From IMG/VR virus record IMGVR_UViG_3300043436_002834, positions 1-64,000 of that record: a stretch of DNA of 64,000 nt. One strand, given 5' to 3'. The DNA comes from a virus. Shown here in pieces: positions 29,484 through 39,590 of the stretch (its first letter is position 1; each line of letters opens with the position of its first letter). The position numbers and the translations under genes are program-made. Below the pieces are notes generated by a model that had not been told where the DNA came from, did not search any database, and was given only the letters and a program-made list of their open reading frames with translations.

Positions 29484-31701
29484 AGATGACTTGGGAGAGG
29501 TTTATGAAGATATTCCTCTCTGGCATAATGGTGTATGGACTACGCATAATTTTTCTAGCCGTGAAGAAATGGCAGATGAATTAGAAACTAATTATTTCAA
29601 AGAACCTGGAGAATACCAATTTGATGAAATAATCAAAGAGTTTCAAAGAGAAGGTATCAAGTTTAAAAAACATGGTTACTTCTGTGATGCTCCTGATGGC
29701 ACCAAAGATTTTATTGATTATTGGAATCATGAAAAACTAAAATCTAGAAAAGGTGTATTATTTTGGAAAGATGACCGCAAGTTTTATTTACCAAGAGACT
29801 ACTATTTTTGGATTAACTTTTTACCTATTATTGATAAGATCAAAAGAAAAACTGATTTACCTGATATTCATGATGCACAGTATCACATGTCATTATATGA
29901 ATGGATTGGTGAGTTAAAATATAGGCATGGGGTTGTACTCAAAAAGCGCCAGTTTGGATCTTCTTTTTACCATGCAGCCAAGCTTATAAATATTCTTTGG
30001 TTTGAATATTCACCTGTACTTAAAATTGGTTCTTCTCTTAGCGCTTATGTTACAGGGGTAAATGGTACTTGGAAAATGTTACAAGAATATCGCATTTTTT
30101 TAAATACTCATACAGCTTGGTATAGACCAATGAACCCAGGAGGAGTTGGAGAATGGCAACAGAAAATTGAATATGTAGAAGGTGGGAGAAAGACTGAAAA
30201 AGGTAGAAAAGGAGTATTGCAAGCCTTATCTTTTGAACAATCAGATACTGCCGGTGTAGGGGGTTTATGTACCTTATTCTTTTATGAAGAAGCAGGTATT
30301 GCTAAAAGTATGGATAAAACATATGAGTTCATGCTTCCTGCATTACAAGCCGGTGAAATTACAACTGGTTATTTTATTGCTTCAGGAACCGTAGGTGATT
30401 TGAAACAATGTGAGCCATTGCGTAAATACATGTATAAAGCCCAAGGTAACGGATTTTATGAAGTACCCAACAAATGGGCTGATGCAAAAGGAACAGTTCT
30501 TAATACAGGTTTGTTTATTCCTGAACAGTGGTCAATGCCTCCATATATTGATGAGTTTGGTAATTCAAAAGTAGATGAGGCTTTAGAAGCGCTAGTTGAA
30601 TTAAAGAAACAGTGGAAGAAAGATTTGGATCCGGAAACATATCAAATTAGATGTTCTCAGCGACCAACAAATATGGAAGAAGCCTTTGCCTTTAGAGGTG
30701 AAAGCATTTTCCCATTAGAACTTGTAAAATCACATAAGCGGGATATTGAAGAAGGAGATTATCCATACCGATGCATTAACCTTGCTTATGATAACAAGGG
30801 TGACATTATTGCTAGTCCAACAACCAAGAAACCAATTCTAACCTTTCCTATAGAAAAGAATGCCGAAGATAAATCAGGTGCTATTCAAGTATGGGAGGAA
30901 CCAGATGAAGAAAAGGAATTTTGCACAACTTACTATGCTTCTGTTGACCCCGTGTCTGAAGGTAAAACAGTAACTTCAGACTCATTATGTTCTATCCATG
31001 TTTATAAGAATCCAGTTCATATACAAAGAGTAATGACCAATGGAGAAGTAGAAACATTTATAGAAGGAGATAAAATTGTATGTGCTTGGACAGGGCGATA
31101 TGATGATATCAATAAAACTCATGAAAGATTAGAACTAATTATTGAATGGTATCAGGCTTGGACTGTAGTAGAGAACAACGTGCCTTTATTTATTCAGTAC
31201 ATGCAGTTTAAAAGAAAACAAAAGTATTTGGTACCATCATCTCAAATTGTATTTTCAAAAGAGATACAAATGTCCAAAACACAATTTCAGCAATATGGTT
31301 GGCGAAATGTTTCTACAATATTTAAAACTGTAATGCTCAGTTATTTAATTGAGTACCTTAGAGAAGAATTAGATGTAGAAACTGATGACTCTGGAAAGAT
31401 ATATAAAAAGCATTATGGTATATCTAGAATACCGGATTACATGTCTATGGTTGAGATGGAACACTATCAGCCTGGAGTCAACGTGGATAGATTAATTTCA
31501 TTAGCAGCCTTAATTACTTTTGTAAAAATACAGGAAGCAAGTAGAGGATTAAAGAAAAGAGTTGAGTATGATAATGAAGAACATTTGGAAAAGTCAGAAA
31601 ATTTGTATAAATTAAATAAGAGTCTCTTTAGGCATATTGGATCAAGCAGTGAATCTTTATCAATGAAGAAGCCGCGCAATCCATTTAAAAATATTAGATA
31701 A
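29476..31701 (+). CDS. terL: Terminase large subunit, 741 aa
   Basis: The motor and nuclease that fill the capsid. The ATPase shows a deviant Walker A (KKRQFGSS, residues 156-163) and Walker B with catalytic Glu (FFYEEAG, 268-274). The nuclease domain begins near residue 488 with YYASVDPVSEG, whose Asp is a metal ligand, followed by further acidic sites. The length matches crAss-like terminases, which are longer than those of most phages. It overlaps the TerS candidate upstream and the portal start downstream. Confidence 0.95.
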   Translation: MIRDDLGEVYEDIPLWHNGVWTTHNFSSREEMADELETNYFKEPGEYQFDEIIKEFQREGIKFKKHGYFCDAPDGTKDFIDYWNHEKLKSRKGVLFWKDDRKFYLPRDYYFWINFLPIIDKIKRKTDLPDIHDAQYHMSLYEWIGELKYRHGVVLKKRQFGSSFYHAAKLINILWFEYSPVLKIGSSLSAYVTGVNGTWKMLQEYRIFLNTHTAWYRPMNPGGVGEWQQKIEYVEGGRKTEKGRKGVLQALSFEQSDTAGVGGLCTLFFYEEAGIAKSMDKTYEFMLPALQAGEITTGYFIASGTVGDLKQCEPLRKYMYKAQGNGFYEVPNKWADAKGTVLNTGLFIPEQWSMPPYIDEFGNSKVDEALEALVELKKQWKKDLDPETYQIRCSQRPTNMEEAFAFRGESIFPLELVKSHKRDIEEGDYPYRCINLAYDNKGDIIASPTTKKPILTFPIEKNAEDKSGAIQVWEEPDEEKEFCTTYYASVDPVSEGKTVTSDSLCSIHVYKNPVHIQRVMTNGEVETFIEGDKIVCAWTGRYDDINKTHERLELIIEWYQAWTVVENNVPLFIQYMQFKRKQKYLVPSSQIVFSKEIQMSKTQFQQYGWRNVSTIFKTVMLSYLIEYLREELDVETDDSGKIYKKHYGISRIPDYMSMVEMEHYQPGVNVDRLISLAALITFVKIQEASRGLKKRVEYDNEEHLEKSENLYKLNKSLFRHIGSSSESLSMKKPRNPFKNIR

Positions 31702-34436
31702 TGGAAATTTTAAATGCAATAGATTTAAAAAAGGGTAAAAGAACCAAAAAAAATAGATTTGGTGTTTTTACTCAACCAATTCAATTTGTTCCTTCTGATG
31801 AAAAAGATGATGAGTGGTCAAAGTGGAATATAGATTGGCTAGAATGGCAAGGGATTAAACAAATTCAAGCTAAGGCAAGACGCATAATGAAGAATTATAA
31901 ACTTGCTAAAGGAACAATTGATAAGACAGATTACCTGCCAGATGTTGAGAATGAAATGACTGAAATGGTTGAGGTTTTAACCGAAGGTCAAAATGAAGCT
32001 TTGGAATTAAAGTTCTATCCTATTATTCCAAATGTTATTAACACAATGGTTTCTGAATTTGCTAAAAGAAATACTAAGATTGACTACCGTGCAATTGATG
32101 AGTATTCTTACAATGAGATCATGGAAAAAAAGACTGAGGAAATAAGCAAAGTGCTTGTTGAATATGCTCAGCAAAAGTTAGTAGCTAAGATGGTAGAAAT
32201 GGGAATGGATCCTAATTCTGAAGAAGCTCAACAACAACTTGATCCAGAAGCATTAAAAAAATTACCAGAGATTGAAGATTTCTATTCTAAGAAATATCAA
32301 ACTATGGCTGAAAGATGGGCAGTTAAACAACATGCAATTGATGTTAACCGCTTTAGAATGGATGAAATGGAAGAACTTGCTTTCAGAGATTCATTAATTA
32401 CTGATAGTGAGTTTTGGCATTTTAAAATGCTTGAAGATGATTATAACATTGAGTTATTAAATCCAGCATTATCATTTTATCATAAATCTCCTAATGTTCA
32501 TTATATTTCACAAGGTAACTGGGCAGGATGGATAGACATGCTTACTATTTCAGATGTAGTAGATAAGTATGGCTACTTGATGACTGCAGAACAGTTAGAA
32601 ACATTAGAATTATTACATCCGGCTAGATCAGCAAGATATATGATTGATGGTATTCCTAATGATGGATCACTATACAACTCAGATGATTCTTATGAATCTA
32701 ATCGTAGATCAGGTGTTGATATGCGCAGGCATCTCTCTTTCCTAGAGAATGCTCATGACCCCCATGATGTTGTATCTTATATTGTTGGACAGAGTGAACA
32801 TGCAGGTAACTTACACACTGTGGAATTACTGCGTGTTTCTACTGTATATTGGAAGACACAACGCAGAGTTGGCCAATTGACTAAGATTGATGAAGATGGA
32901 GCAGTTATTACTGAGATAGTAGATGAAAACTATGTGGTAACTACTAAACCTATTTACAACAAAGTATTTCAGAAAAAAGAAGCTGCTGATAATTTAATCT
33001 TTGGCGATCACATAGATTGGTTTTGGATTAATCAAGTATGGGGTGGTGTAAAAATTGGAAATAACAGAACAATCTTTAATACTGAAACTGATACTGACTT
33101 TGATCCAATCTATGTTGGTATTGACAGACAGAAACCAGGACCGCTTAAATTCCAATTCCGTGGTGATAAAACTATGTATGGTGCCAAACTACCAATTGAA
33201 GGAAAAGTATTCTCTGATAGAAATACTAAATCAACTTCTTTGGTGGATTTAATGAAACCTGCACAAATTGGATATAACATCTGTAATAATCAAATTGCAG
33301 ATATTCTTGTTGATGAATTAGGTTCTGTAATTGTATTAGATCAAAATGCAATTCCTAAACATTCAATGGGTGAAGATTGGGGTAAAAACAATTTGGCTAA
33401 AGCATATGTAGCAATGAAAGACTTTTCAATGTTACCTTTAGATCCAAGTATTGCCAATACTGAAAATGCTACTAACTTTCAGCATTATCAAGTATTAAAC
33501 CTTGAGCAATCAAACCGATTGATGTCTAGAATTCAATTGGCTAATTACTTTAAACAGCAAGCCATGGAAGTTGTGGGATTAAATCCACAACGAATGGGTC
33601 AGCAATTGGGTCAAACAAATACAGCTACTGGTGTAGAACAAGCAGTATCTGGTTCTTATGCACAAACAGAAACTTATTTTATTCAACACAGTGATCATTT
33701 AATGCCTCGTGTGCATCAAATGCGTACTGACTTAGCCCAATACTACCATTCTAATAAATCATCTGTTAGATTGCAAGGAATGATCTCTCCAGATGAGAGA
33801 ACAAACTTTGAAATTAATGGAACAGATTTATTGCTTGTAGATTTAAATGTATTTTGCCAAACAAATGCAACTAATAGAAATATGCTTGAACAACTTAAAC
33901 AAGTGTTCATGAGTAATAATACTACAGGTGCATCAATCTATGACTTAGGTAAAGCAATACAAGCTGACTCAATTGGATCACTTAATGGTATTCTTAAAGA
34001 CATTGAGCAAAAAACTGAAGAGAGACGCAAAGAAGAAATGCAGCATCAAGAACAAATGCAGCAAGAGGAAATCAAAGCTAAACAAGCAGAAAAACAAATG
34101 GTGTTTGACCATGAATCTCGCGAGAAAGAAAAAGACCGCAGATCTAGATTGCTTGAAGCTGAGATTAAAGCTGCCGGTTATGGTGCTATGCAGGATGTTA
34201 ACAAAAATGAGCAATCCGATTTCCAAGATGTTCTCAAAGATGTTAAGCAGTCTGAGCAATATGCTGAAACCATGAACTTTAACAGAGAAAAAGAGTCTGC
34301 AAAAAACAACTTGCATCAACAGAAACTTGACTTAGAGAAACAAAAATTGATGAATGAGTCTCAAAATAAGCAAATTGAGTTTGCTATTGCTAGAGAAAAC
34401 AAGAACCGTTTTGATCAGAAAAAACCTAATAAGTAG
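31701..34436 (+). CDS. Portal protein, 911 aa
   Basis: Twelve copies form the ring through which DNA enters the capsid. It is next to TerL in the expected order. Residues about 95-700 hold the portal core, with Gly-Gln-rich GLNPQRMGQQLGQTNTATGV around 620-650. The last 140 residues are a long Gln/Lys/Glu-rich coiled coil (about 770-911), likely the barrel extending inward. The start overlaps the TerL stop by one base (TAATG). Confidence 0.9.
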   Translation: MEILNAIDLKKGKRTKKNRFGVFTQPIQFVPSDEKDDEWSKWNIDWLEWQGIKQIQAKARRIMKNYKLAKGTIDKTDYLPDVENEMTEMVEVLTEGQNEALELKFYPIIPNVINTMVSEFAKRNTKIDYRAIDEYSYNEIMEKKTEEISKVLVEYAQQKLVAKMVEMGMDPNSEEAQQQLDPEALKKLPEIEDFYSKKYQTMAERWAVKQHAIDVNRFRMDEMEELAFRDSLITDSEFWHFKMLEDDYNIELLNPALSFYHKSPNVHYISQGNWAGWIDMLTISDVVDKYGYLMTAEQLETLELLHPARSARYMIDGIPNDGSLYNSDDSYESNRRSGVDMRRHLSFLENAHDPHDVVSYIVGQSEHAGNLHTVELLRVSTVYWKTQRRVGQLTKIDEDGAVITEIVDENYVVTTKPIYNKVFQKKEAADNLIFGDHIDWFWINQVWGGVKIGNNRTIFNTETDTDFDPIYVGIDRQKPGPLKFQFRGDKTMYGAKLPIEGKVFSDRNTKSTSLVDLMKPAQIGYNICNNQIADILVDELGSVIVLDQNAIPKHSMGEDWGKNNLAKAYVAMKDFSMLPLDPSIANTENATNFQHYQVLNLEQSNRLMSRIQLANYFKQQAMEVVGLNPQRMGQQLGQTNTATGVEQAVSGSYAQTETYFIQHSDHLMPRVHQMRTDLAQYYHSNKSSVRLQGMISPDERTNFEINGTDLLLVDLNVFCQTNATNRNMLEQLKQVFMSNNTTGASIYDLGKAIQADSIGSLNGILKDIEQKTEERRKEEMQHQEQMQQEEIKAKQAEKQMVFDHESREKEKDRRSRLLEAEIKAAGYGAMQDVNKNEQSDFQDVLKDVKQSEQYAETMNFNREKESAKNNLHQQKLDLEKQKLMNESQNKQIEFAIARENKNRFDQKKPNK

Positions 34437-34523
34437 AAAATTTATCAATTATAACTATAGTATTGCAAAAACTTTTTTGTGCACCAAAAATAGTTAAACA
34501 TATATTATTTACAATTGAATAAA

Positions 34524-34538
34524 TTTGCTTATATTATA
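34524..34538 (+). promoter_or_regulatory. Promoter candidate before scaffold and capsid genes
   Basis: TTTGCTTATATTATA resembles the late motif with two extra bases between TTTG and TATATTATA. It lies 27 bases before the ATG at 34566 in a 129-base gap. The downstream leader AAACCAACAAAAATGA is shared with the gene at 37904. Confidence 0.6.
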
Positions 34539-34565
34539 TCATAGTCAGTAATTAAACCAACAAAA

Positions 34566-35846
34566 ATGACAGAAGAAGAAAAAGCAGCTCAAGCAGCTGC
34601 ACAAGTCTCTAGCGCAGCGGTGCAAGAGATTGAGTTTGACAACATTGATGATTTGTTAGGAATCCCTTCCGCAAGTTCTGTTATAGCTCCTGCGGATACT
34701 AAACCATCAGTATTGAAATCAAACAAAGTTGACATATCGTTCTTAGATGAGATTAGTGATGATGATACTGAATCTATTCAAGACCCTGATGTAGCAAAAG
34801 CTGTAGTATCTTCAATTGTTGATGCGCCACTTTTAAATACAGATGAAGAAGAAGATGATGATCAAGCGCAAGTCAACAAAGGAGGAAGACCTAAATTAGT
34901 TAAAGATGCAATGGTGGAAGCCGCAACTAGACTAATTGATAAAGGAATTCTACAACCTTTTGATGATGGAAAAGCATTAGCTGATTATACAGTTGATGAT
35001 TTTGAAGAACTCATTCAGGCAAACATTGACTCACAAACAAGTGAAGTTGCACAAAATGCACCAGTTCAGTTGTTTCAACAGTTACCTGAAGAAGTTCAAG
35101 CGGTTGTTCATTATGCTTTAAATGGAGGTCAAGATATTAAATCGGTATTTAATCAATTGGCTAAAGCACAAGAAACCTTTGACTTAGATGTAAAAAAGGA
35201 AGAAGATCAAGAAGTAATTGCTAGACAATACTTAAATCTTACCGGATTTGGATCTGTAGAAGAAATTGAGGATGAGATTAATGTTCTTAAAGATAGAGGG
35301 GACTTAGCTAAATATGCTGAAAGATACAAACCGAAGTTAGATTCACGCCAGGCTGAAGTAATTGAAAAAAGATTACAAGATCAGCAAAGTGCACAGGCGC
35401 GCAAGGTTGAGATGGAAAAGAAATACCATGATGTTGTTTATTCAACATTAAATGCTAAAAACTTAAATGGTATTCCATTAAATAATAAAGTTCAAACAAT
35501 GCTTTATTATGGCTTAACAGATGCAACTAAGTATCAAGACTCAAAAGGAAATCCTACAAATGCATTAGGATATCTACTTGAGCAACATCAATTTGGTCCA
35601 AAAGCTAATCCATCTTTAGTTGCTGAAGCACTTTGGTTGTTAGCTGATCCGGTTGAATACCGCAATTCAGTAAAACAATTAGGTGCAAACACAGCTAATG
35701 CAAATACTGTTCGCCAATTAAGAACTGAAGAAGCTTCAAGAAATGCTTCATCAACTGGAATTGGAGAGCAGGCATCAAATGCTGGAAGAGTTACTGCTAA
35801 AAGAGAGCCCGTTAAAAGGCAAGGCAGATCACTTTTTTCCAGATAA
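34566..35846 (+). CDS. Scaffold-like acidic protein between portal and capsid, 426 aa
   Basis: Strongly acidic and partly disordered over the first 115 residues (DDDTESIQDPD, EEEDDDQAQ), then helical with a charged C-terminus rich in Arg (about 370-426). Position, acidity and helical content are those of scaffolding proteins or capsid-assembly factors. No protease motif is visible. Confidence 0.65.
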   Translation: MTEEEKAAQAAAQVSSAAVQEIEFDNIDDLLGIPSASSVIAPADTKPSVLKSNKVDISFLDEISDDDTESIQDPDVAKAVVSSIVDAPLLNTDEEEDDDQAQVNKGGRPKLVKDAMVEAATRLIDKGILQPFDDGKALADYTVDDFEELIQANIDSQTSEVAQNAPVQLFQQLPEEVQAVVHYALNGGQDIKSVFNQLAKAQETFDLDVKKEEDQEVIARQYLNLTGFGSVEEIEDEINVLKDRGDLAKYAERYKPKLDSRQAEVIEKRLQDQQSAQARKVEMEKKYHDVVYSTLNAKNLNGIPLNNKVQTMLYYGLTDATKYQDSKGNPTNALGYLLEQHQFGPKANPSLVAEALWLLADPVEYRNSVKQLGANTANANTVRQLRTEEASRNASSTGIGEQASNAGRVTAKREPVKRQGRSLFSR

Positions 35847-35878
35847 TTAAATAGTAAACAATTAAATAATAAATAAAA

Positions 35879-37495
35879 ATGAGTACACCAGTTCTAAATA
35901 ATGGTATGTTCCTCCGGGACAACTATTACACAGCAAGCTCTCATGTGGATTCTTACCACTTGATGAATTTGATGAAGGATGCACAACCAGATGACTTAGG
36001 TCCAATTGAACTTTGGGCGCAAGTTAAAAAGTTGGAAATGCCTTTGTATCAAATGTCATCTTTCAATGGTAAGAATGTTATTGAGGTAAACCACCCTCGT
36101 GGTGAATACAAGTGGTCAACACCTGTATCAGAAGAACTTCCTTTCATCATGGAAGATCTTGATCCATCAAATACAGCAAAAGGTATTGATGGTACACCGT
36201 TCAAAATCAAATTGAACAAGCGCGTATTTGGACATGGTGATATCATCACTTATGACAAATTCAATGGTAAAGAACTTTACATTACTGACGAGGATATCCT
36301 TGACATGGGTGATGGCTTTATCTATACTGTTCAGATGCCAAACAATGATTCATCTGCAACATTTGACAACCGTTTCTTGACTAACAACACTTATTTCTTC
36401 CGTGTAGGTTCTGCACGCGGTGAATATGGTGAGCGTTACTCTGATATCTCTATGACTCACACAAGCCGTGAGTTCTACAACTATGTTGGTAATGCTGATG
36501 CTCACGTTCACTACACAATCTCTTCTAAAGTTAAATTGATGGAGAAAGGTGGTATGCAAGCTGATGGTTCTGTACCAGTTGTTGAGATTTGGAAAAACTT
36601 TGATACAACCATGGATCCATCTATCAATACTTTAGAAGGTATGGTTGCAGCAAAAGGTCAAGGTTATGTGAAAAAAGCAATGGACAATGGTAACCTTGTT
36701 CGCTCTTTCATCACTAAACTTGAAGCAGCTCACCTTTCTAAAATTGCTTATGACATTGAAACTTACCTTATGTGGGGTAAAGGTGGTCGCATTAAGCAAG
36801 ATGGTCCAGATGATCTTCGTTTGTCAGTTGGTTTGTGGAAACAATTAGACTTGTCTTACAAGCATGTTTACAACAAATCTGACTTCCGTCTTGATATCTT
36901 CCGCTCTGAGATTTTCAACTTCTACAATGGTAAAGTTGACTTCCAAGGTCCAGATCCAAAACGTGAGTTGATTGTTCAAACCGGTATGGGTGGTATGCGC
37001 ATGATCAATGAGGCAATTAAGCGTGAAGCATTTGCATCAGGTCTTGTATTGAATGCTAAAGAATTGGATGCTGTTAAAGGTTCAGGAATGGACTTGTCTT
37101 ATGGCTTCTCTTTCACAAGCTACACTATTCCATTCTTGGCTAATGTGAAGTTTGTATTGAACCCAGCATTTGATAACCTTCAAAACAATGAGATTGAAAA
37201 CCCAATCATTGATGGTTTCCGTTTGTCTTCTTACTCATTTATCATCTTTGATATTACTGAGAACGGTCAAGACAATATCAAATTGTTGAAGTGTGCTTGG
37301 AACAAAGACCTTGTATGGCGCTATGTAAATGGTACTATGGACTATATGGGTCGTACACAAGGTTTTGCATCTTCAGGTAACTTTAATGGATACCAAATCT
37401 ACATGACTCAGGCAATGCCTGCAATCAAAGTAGAAGATCCAACTAAAGTGTTGAAAATTGTGATGCGTAACCCAATCACAGGAGGATCACTATAA
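35879..37495 (+). CDS. Major capsid protein, 538 aa
   Basis: Forms the HK97-fold shell. Evidence is the position (portal, scaffold, this gene), the length typical for crAss-like capsids, and codon use unlike neighbours: Arg is mostly CGT/CGC and Asn/Phe often AAC/TTC, whereas neighbours use AGA and AAT, as expected for the most abundant product. Sequence features include an N-arm (1-60), a Pro/Gly-rich E-loop region near 60-125 and a C-terminal P-domain. It is followed by a strong terminator. Confidence 0.85.
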   Translation: MSTPVLNNGMFLRDNYYTASSHVDSYHLMNLMKDAQPDDLGPIELWAQVKKLEMPLYQMSSFNGKNVIEVNHPRGEYKWSTPVSEELPFIMEDLDPSNTAKGIDGTPFKIKLNKRVFGHGDIITYDKFNGKELYITDEDILDMGDGFIYTVQMPNNDSSATFDNRFLTNNTYFFRVGSARGEYGERYSDISMTHTSREFYNYVGNADAHVHYTISSKVKLMEKGGMQADGSVPVVEIWKNFDTTMDPSINTLEGMVAAKGQGYVKKAMDNGNLVRSFITKLEAAHLSKIAYDIETYLMWGKGGRIKQDGPDDLRLSVGLWKQLDLSYKHVYNKSDFRLDIFRSEIFNFYNGKVDFQGPDPKRELIVQTGMGGMRMINEAIKREAFASGLVLNAKELDAVKGSGMDLSYGFSFTSYTIPFLANVKFVLNPAFDNLQNNEIENPIIDGFRLSSYSFIIFDITENGQDNIKLLKCAWNKDLVWRYVNGTMDYMGRTQGFASSGNFNGYQIYMTQAMPAIKVEDPTKVLKIVMRNPITGGSL

Positions 37496-37511
37496 TCCTA
37501 CTACTAATACT

Positions 37512-37553
37512 AAAAAGGGAGGTGGATGCCAAGCAACTTCCTCCCTTTTTTTT
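37512..37553 (+). terminator. Terminator after the capsid gene
   Basis: AAAAAGGGAGG pairs with CCTCCCTTTTT across about 17 bases, ending in a T run. Confidence 0.9.
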
Positions 37554-37566
37554 AAATTAAAAAGTC

Positions 37567-37827
37567 ATGGCAGAAATTAAAGTAAGTGTATCAAGTCCAG
37601 ATCCTGTTTTAGCACGAACACCATATACTGAAGCAGCACCTGCAAGAATTGCTCATGTAAACGAGGCAATGAGATTATTAAAAGAAGAAATTGCTGCAGT
37701 AGGTACACTACCTGCATATACTGCAATTTCTGGTCAGTCTTCTGTTGCTGGATTGCAAGCTGCAACCAATGCAAAACTATTAGAAATTACTAATAAACTT
37801 AATGCTCTAATTACAGCATTATCCTAG
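37567..37827 (+). CDS. Small helical virion-associated protein, 86 aa
   Basis: Residues 20-48 and 60-86 form two helices, with a Ser/Gly-rich connector. It has its own terminators on both sides, so it may be expressed by read-through from the capsid gene at lower level. It could be a decoration or connector protein; no family is recognised. Confidence 0.6.
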   Translation: MAEIKVSVSSPDPVLARTPYTEAAPARIAHVNEAMRLLKEEIAAVGTLPAYTAISGQSSVAGLQAATNAKLLEITNKLNALITALS

Positions 37828-37837
37828 AAAGGTAAAT

Positions 37838-37867
37838 AGAGGCGGATTCAGTGTTCTGCCTCTTTTT
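37838..37867 (+). terminator. Terminator
   Basis: AGAGGC pairs with GCCTCT over 14 bases and is followed by TTTTT. It abuts the next promoter candidate. Confidence 0.8.
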
Positions 37868-37880
37868 ATTATATTTGTCA
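37866..37880 (+). promoter_or_regulatory. Bacteroidota-type promoter candidate (TATATTTG)
   Basis: TTATTATATTTGTCA is nearly identical to 26581-26595 and contains TATATTTG, 23 bases before the ATG at 37904. Confidence 0.6.
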
Positions 37881-37903
37881 GTCATAAAATAAACCAACAA
37901 AAA

Positions 37904-38896
37904 ATGAGTACAAAATTTGAAACAATCGGTAAGGTTACAGTCAAACCTTACACTGATCCTAATCAGGAAAACATGGGACTAGAAAAGTATAATTATGTGG
38001 TATTTCCAAATACTTTTCAAGTAGAAAGTTTAGCTGCTGTAGAACAAAATGGTAAGACCCGCTATTTAACTGGCCTTAATGAGTTTGCTCCAGAAGTTAA
38101 ACAAATTAAAGACCCAGAAAAAAGAAAAGCGGTTATTAAAGATATCCGTGAAACTGTAGCTACTTTAGAAAGAGAAAGAGCATTTAATCATTTAGATCCT
38201 GAAGACAAAGAGTTTTGGTCTAAAGTAGAAATGTTTAAGCCAGACAATTCAGAAATTTGGGGCAAGGTTAGTATTAAGTTAGGCAACGATGATGTTGTCC
38301 TTGATCCTAAAGAAAATCTTGATCACCTTATCTTAGTTAAAGCAATTGAAAACGGAGGATTTTCATTAGTGGCTTCTAACTTTGAAGAGGCAAAAAGAAC
38401 TAAAGCTAAATGGTACCTAGATAGACAAATTGATTCTGTTGCTTCTAGTGTTAGCATTACTAAGCTTAAAAATAAAGCAGGAGCTATTTTGGAAGAGTTA
38501 TCAGAAGAGCAACCAAGAAAACTATTCTACATTGCTAAAAACATTGATGGAAATAGTCCACAATACTCAAACAAAACTATGCCTGGTATTATCTATAGTA
38601 ATTTAGATAAATACATCAATGGTAAAGCATATGACAATAACTTAAAGCGTTGTGCTACTACATTTATTGAGCATGCAGAAATGAGTGTTGAGGATCTTAA
38701 AATTAAAGCAATTATTAAAGATGCTAGTTTCTATAAGTATATCATTGTTAAGTCTGATGGTATGCTTTATGAGCAAACACAAAATGTAATGCTTGGTAGA
38801 AATGTTTCTGATGTTTTAGAGTATTTAAAGAATCCAACCAATGAAGATATGTTAGATCTTTTAATGGCTAAGGTTGAAGATATTTGGAGTAAATAA
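37904..38896 (+). CDS. Head-region structural protein, 330 aa
   Basis: A mixed alpha/beta protein with charged helices (about 80-115 and 200-225) and no signal peptide. It follows the capsid unit in the place where crAss-like phages carry conserved head/tail-joining or internal proteins. Its product is probably virion-associated. I cannot assign it a specific role. Confidence 0.6.
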   Translation: MSTKFETIGKVTVKPYTDPNQENMGLEKYNYVVFPNTFQVESLAAVEQNGKTRYLTGLNEFAPEVKQIKDPEKRKAVIKDIRETVATLERERAFNHLDPEDKEFWSKVEMFKPDNSEIWGKVSIKLGNDDVVLDPKENLDHLILVKAIENGGFSLVASNFEEAKRTKAKWYLDRQIDSVASSVSITKLKNKAGAILEELSEEQPRKLFYIAKNIDGNSPQYSNKTMPGIIYSNLDKYINGKAYDNNLKRCATTFIEHAEMSVEDLKIKAIIKDASFYKYIIVKSDGMLYEQTQNVMLGRNVSDVLEYLKNPTNEDMLDLLMAKVEDIWSK

Positions 38897-38910
38897 TTAA
38901 AATCTAGGAT

Positions 38911-39021
38911 ATGAAAACTACAATGAAAAAAGCAGCAACAAAACCAGTTATGAAAAATGGTGGCAAAGTAGCTGTACCTAAAAAAGCTATGGGTGGCAAA
39001 ATGGGTAAGAAATCTTGCTAA
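38911..39021 (+). CDS. Tiny polycationic protein, 36 aa
   Basis: A 36-residue frame with twelve Lys residues, no acidic residue and Gly/Ala spacers (KNGGKVAVPKKAMGGKMGKK). It is the first of five tiny basic genes linked by overlaps. Probably disordered and binds DNA or RNA. Confidence 0.6.
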   Translation: MKTTMKKAATKPVMKNGGKVAVPKKAMGGKMGKKSC

Positions 39022-39170
39022 TGGTTAAGAAAGGGCTTTACGCAAACATCCATGCTAAAAGAGAGCGCATTAAAAATGGTTCCGGGGAAACAATGAAAAA
39101 ACCCGGAACCAAAGGTGCGCCTACTAAAAAGGATTTTGTTAATTCTGCAAAGACAGCAAAAAAGAAATAA
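39021..39170 (+). CDS. Tiny basic protein of a recurrent phage type, 49 aa
   Basis: The start overlaps the previous stop (TAATG). The segment HAKRERIKNGSGETMKKPGT (residues 11-30) is a pattern I recognise from tiny proteins in Bacteroidota and marine phages, followed by a KDF-NSAKTAKKK end. Its role is unknown; DNA condensation or virion cargo is plausible. Confidence 0.7.
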   Translation: MVKKGLYANIHAKRERIKNGSGETMKKPGTKGAPTKKDFVNSAKTAKKK

Positions 39171-39171
39171 A

Positions 39172-39300
39172 ATGGCTAAAACTACAACTAGTAAAACCAC
39201 AAAAAAATCAGATTGCGCAGTTAAGATTAAAAAATCTTTTCAAGCAGGATTAAATATAGGCCGTAATATGAAAAAGCCTGGTACTAAAAAGAAGAACTAA
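39172..39300 (+). CDS. Tiny basic protein, 42 aa
   Basis: Lys/Thr-rich, with a short amphipathic stretch (KIKKSFQAGLNIGRNMKKPG) that repeats the MKKPGTK segment of the previous gene, so the two may share ancestry. It is one base from the previous stop and overlaps the next start. Confidence 0.6.
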   Translation: MAKTTTSKTTKKSDCAVKIKKSFQAGLNIGRNMKKPGTKKKN

Positions 39301-39590
39301 TGGCAAAGACACCTGCTTGGACTCGCAAGGAAGGCAAAAATCCAAATGGAGGATTAAATGCTAAAGGTAGAGCTTCTGCTAAAGCGCAAGGTTCTAATTT
39401 AAAAGCTCCTGTAAAATCAGGAACTAATCCACGAAGAGTGAGTTTTGCTGCTAGATTTGGAGGAATGGCTGGACCAGAAAAGAAACCTAATGGTGAACCT
39501 ACAAGATTAAAGTTAGCTTTAAAAGCTTGGGGCTTTGGTAGTAAAGAAGCGGCCAGAAAATTTGCAAATACACACAAAAAGAAAAGGTAA
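39300..39590 (+). CDS. Small Gly/Lys/Ala-rich basic protein, 96 aa
   Basis: Residues 1-70 are rich in Lys, Gly, Pro and Asn with the recurrent GGLNAKGRASAKAQGSNLKA and TNPRRVSFAARFGGMAGP segments, and a final helix with KKK. This pattern (GGLNxKGR...) is widespread in small proteins of marine and gut phages. Probably virion or nucleic-acid associated. Start overlaps previous stop (TAATG). Confidence 0.7.
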   Translation: MAKTPAWTRKEGKNPNGGLNAKGRASAKAQGSNLKAPVKSGTNPRRVSFAARFGGMAGPEKKPNGEPTRLKLALKAWGFGSKEAARKFANTHKKKR

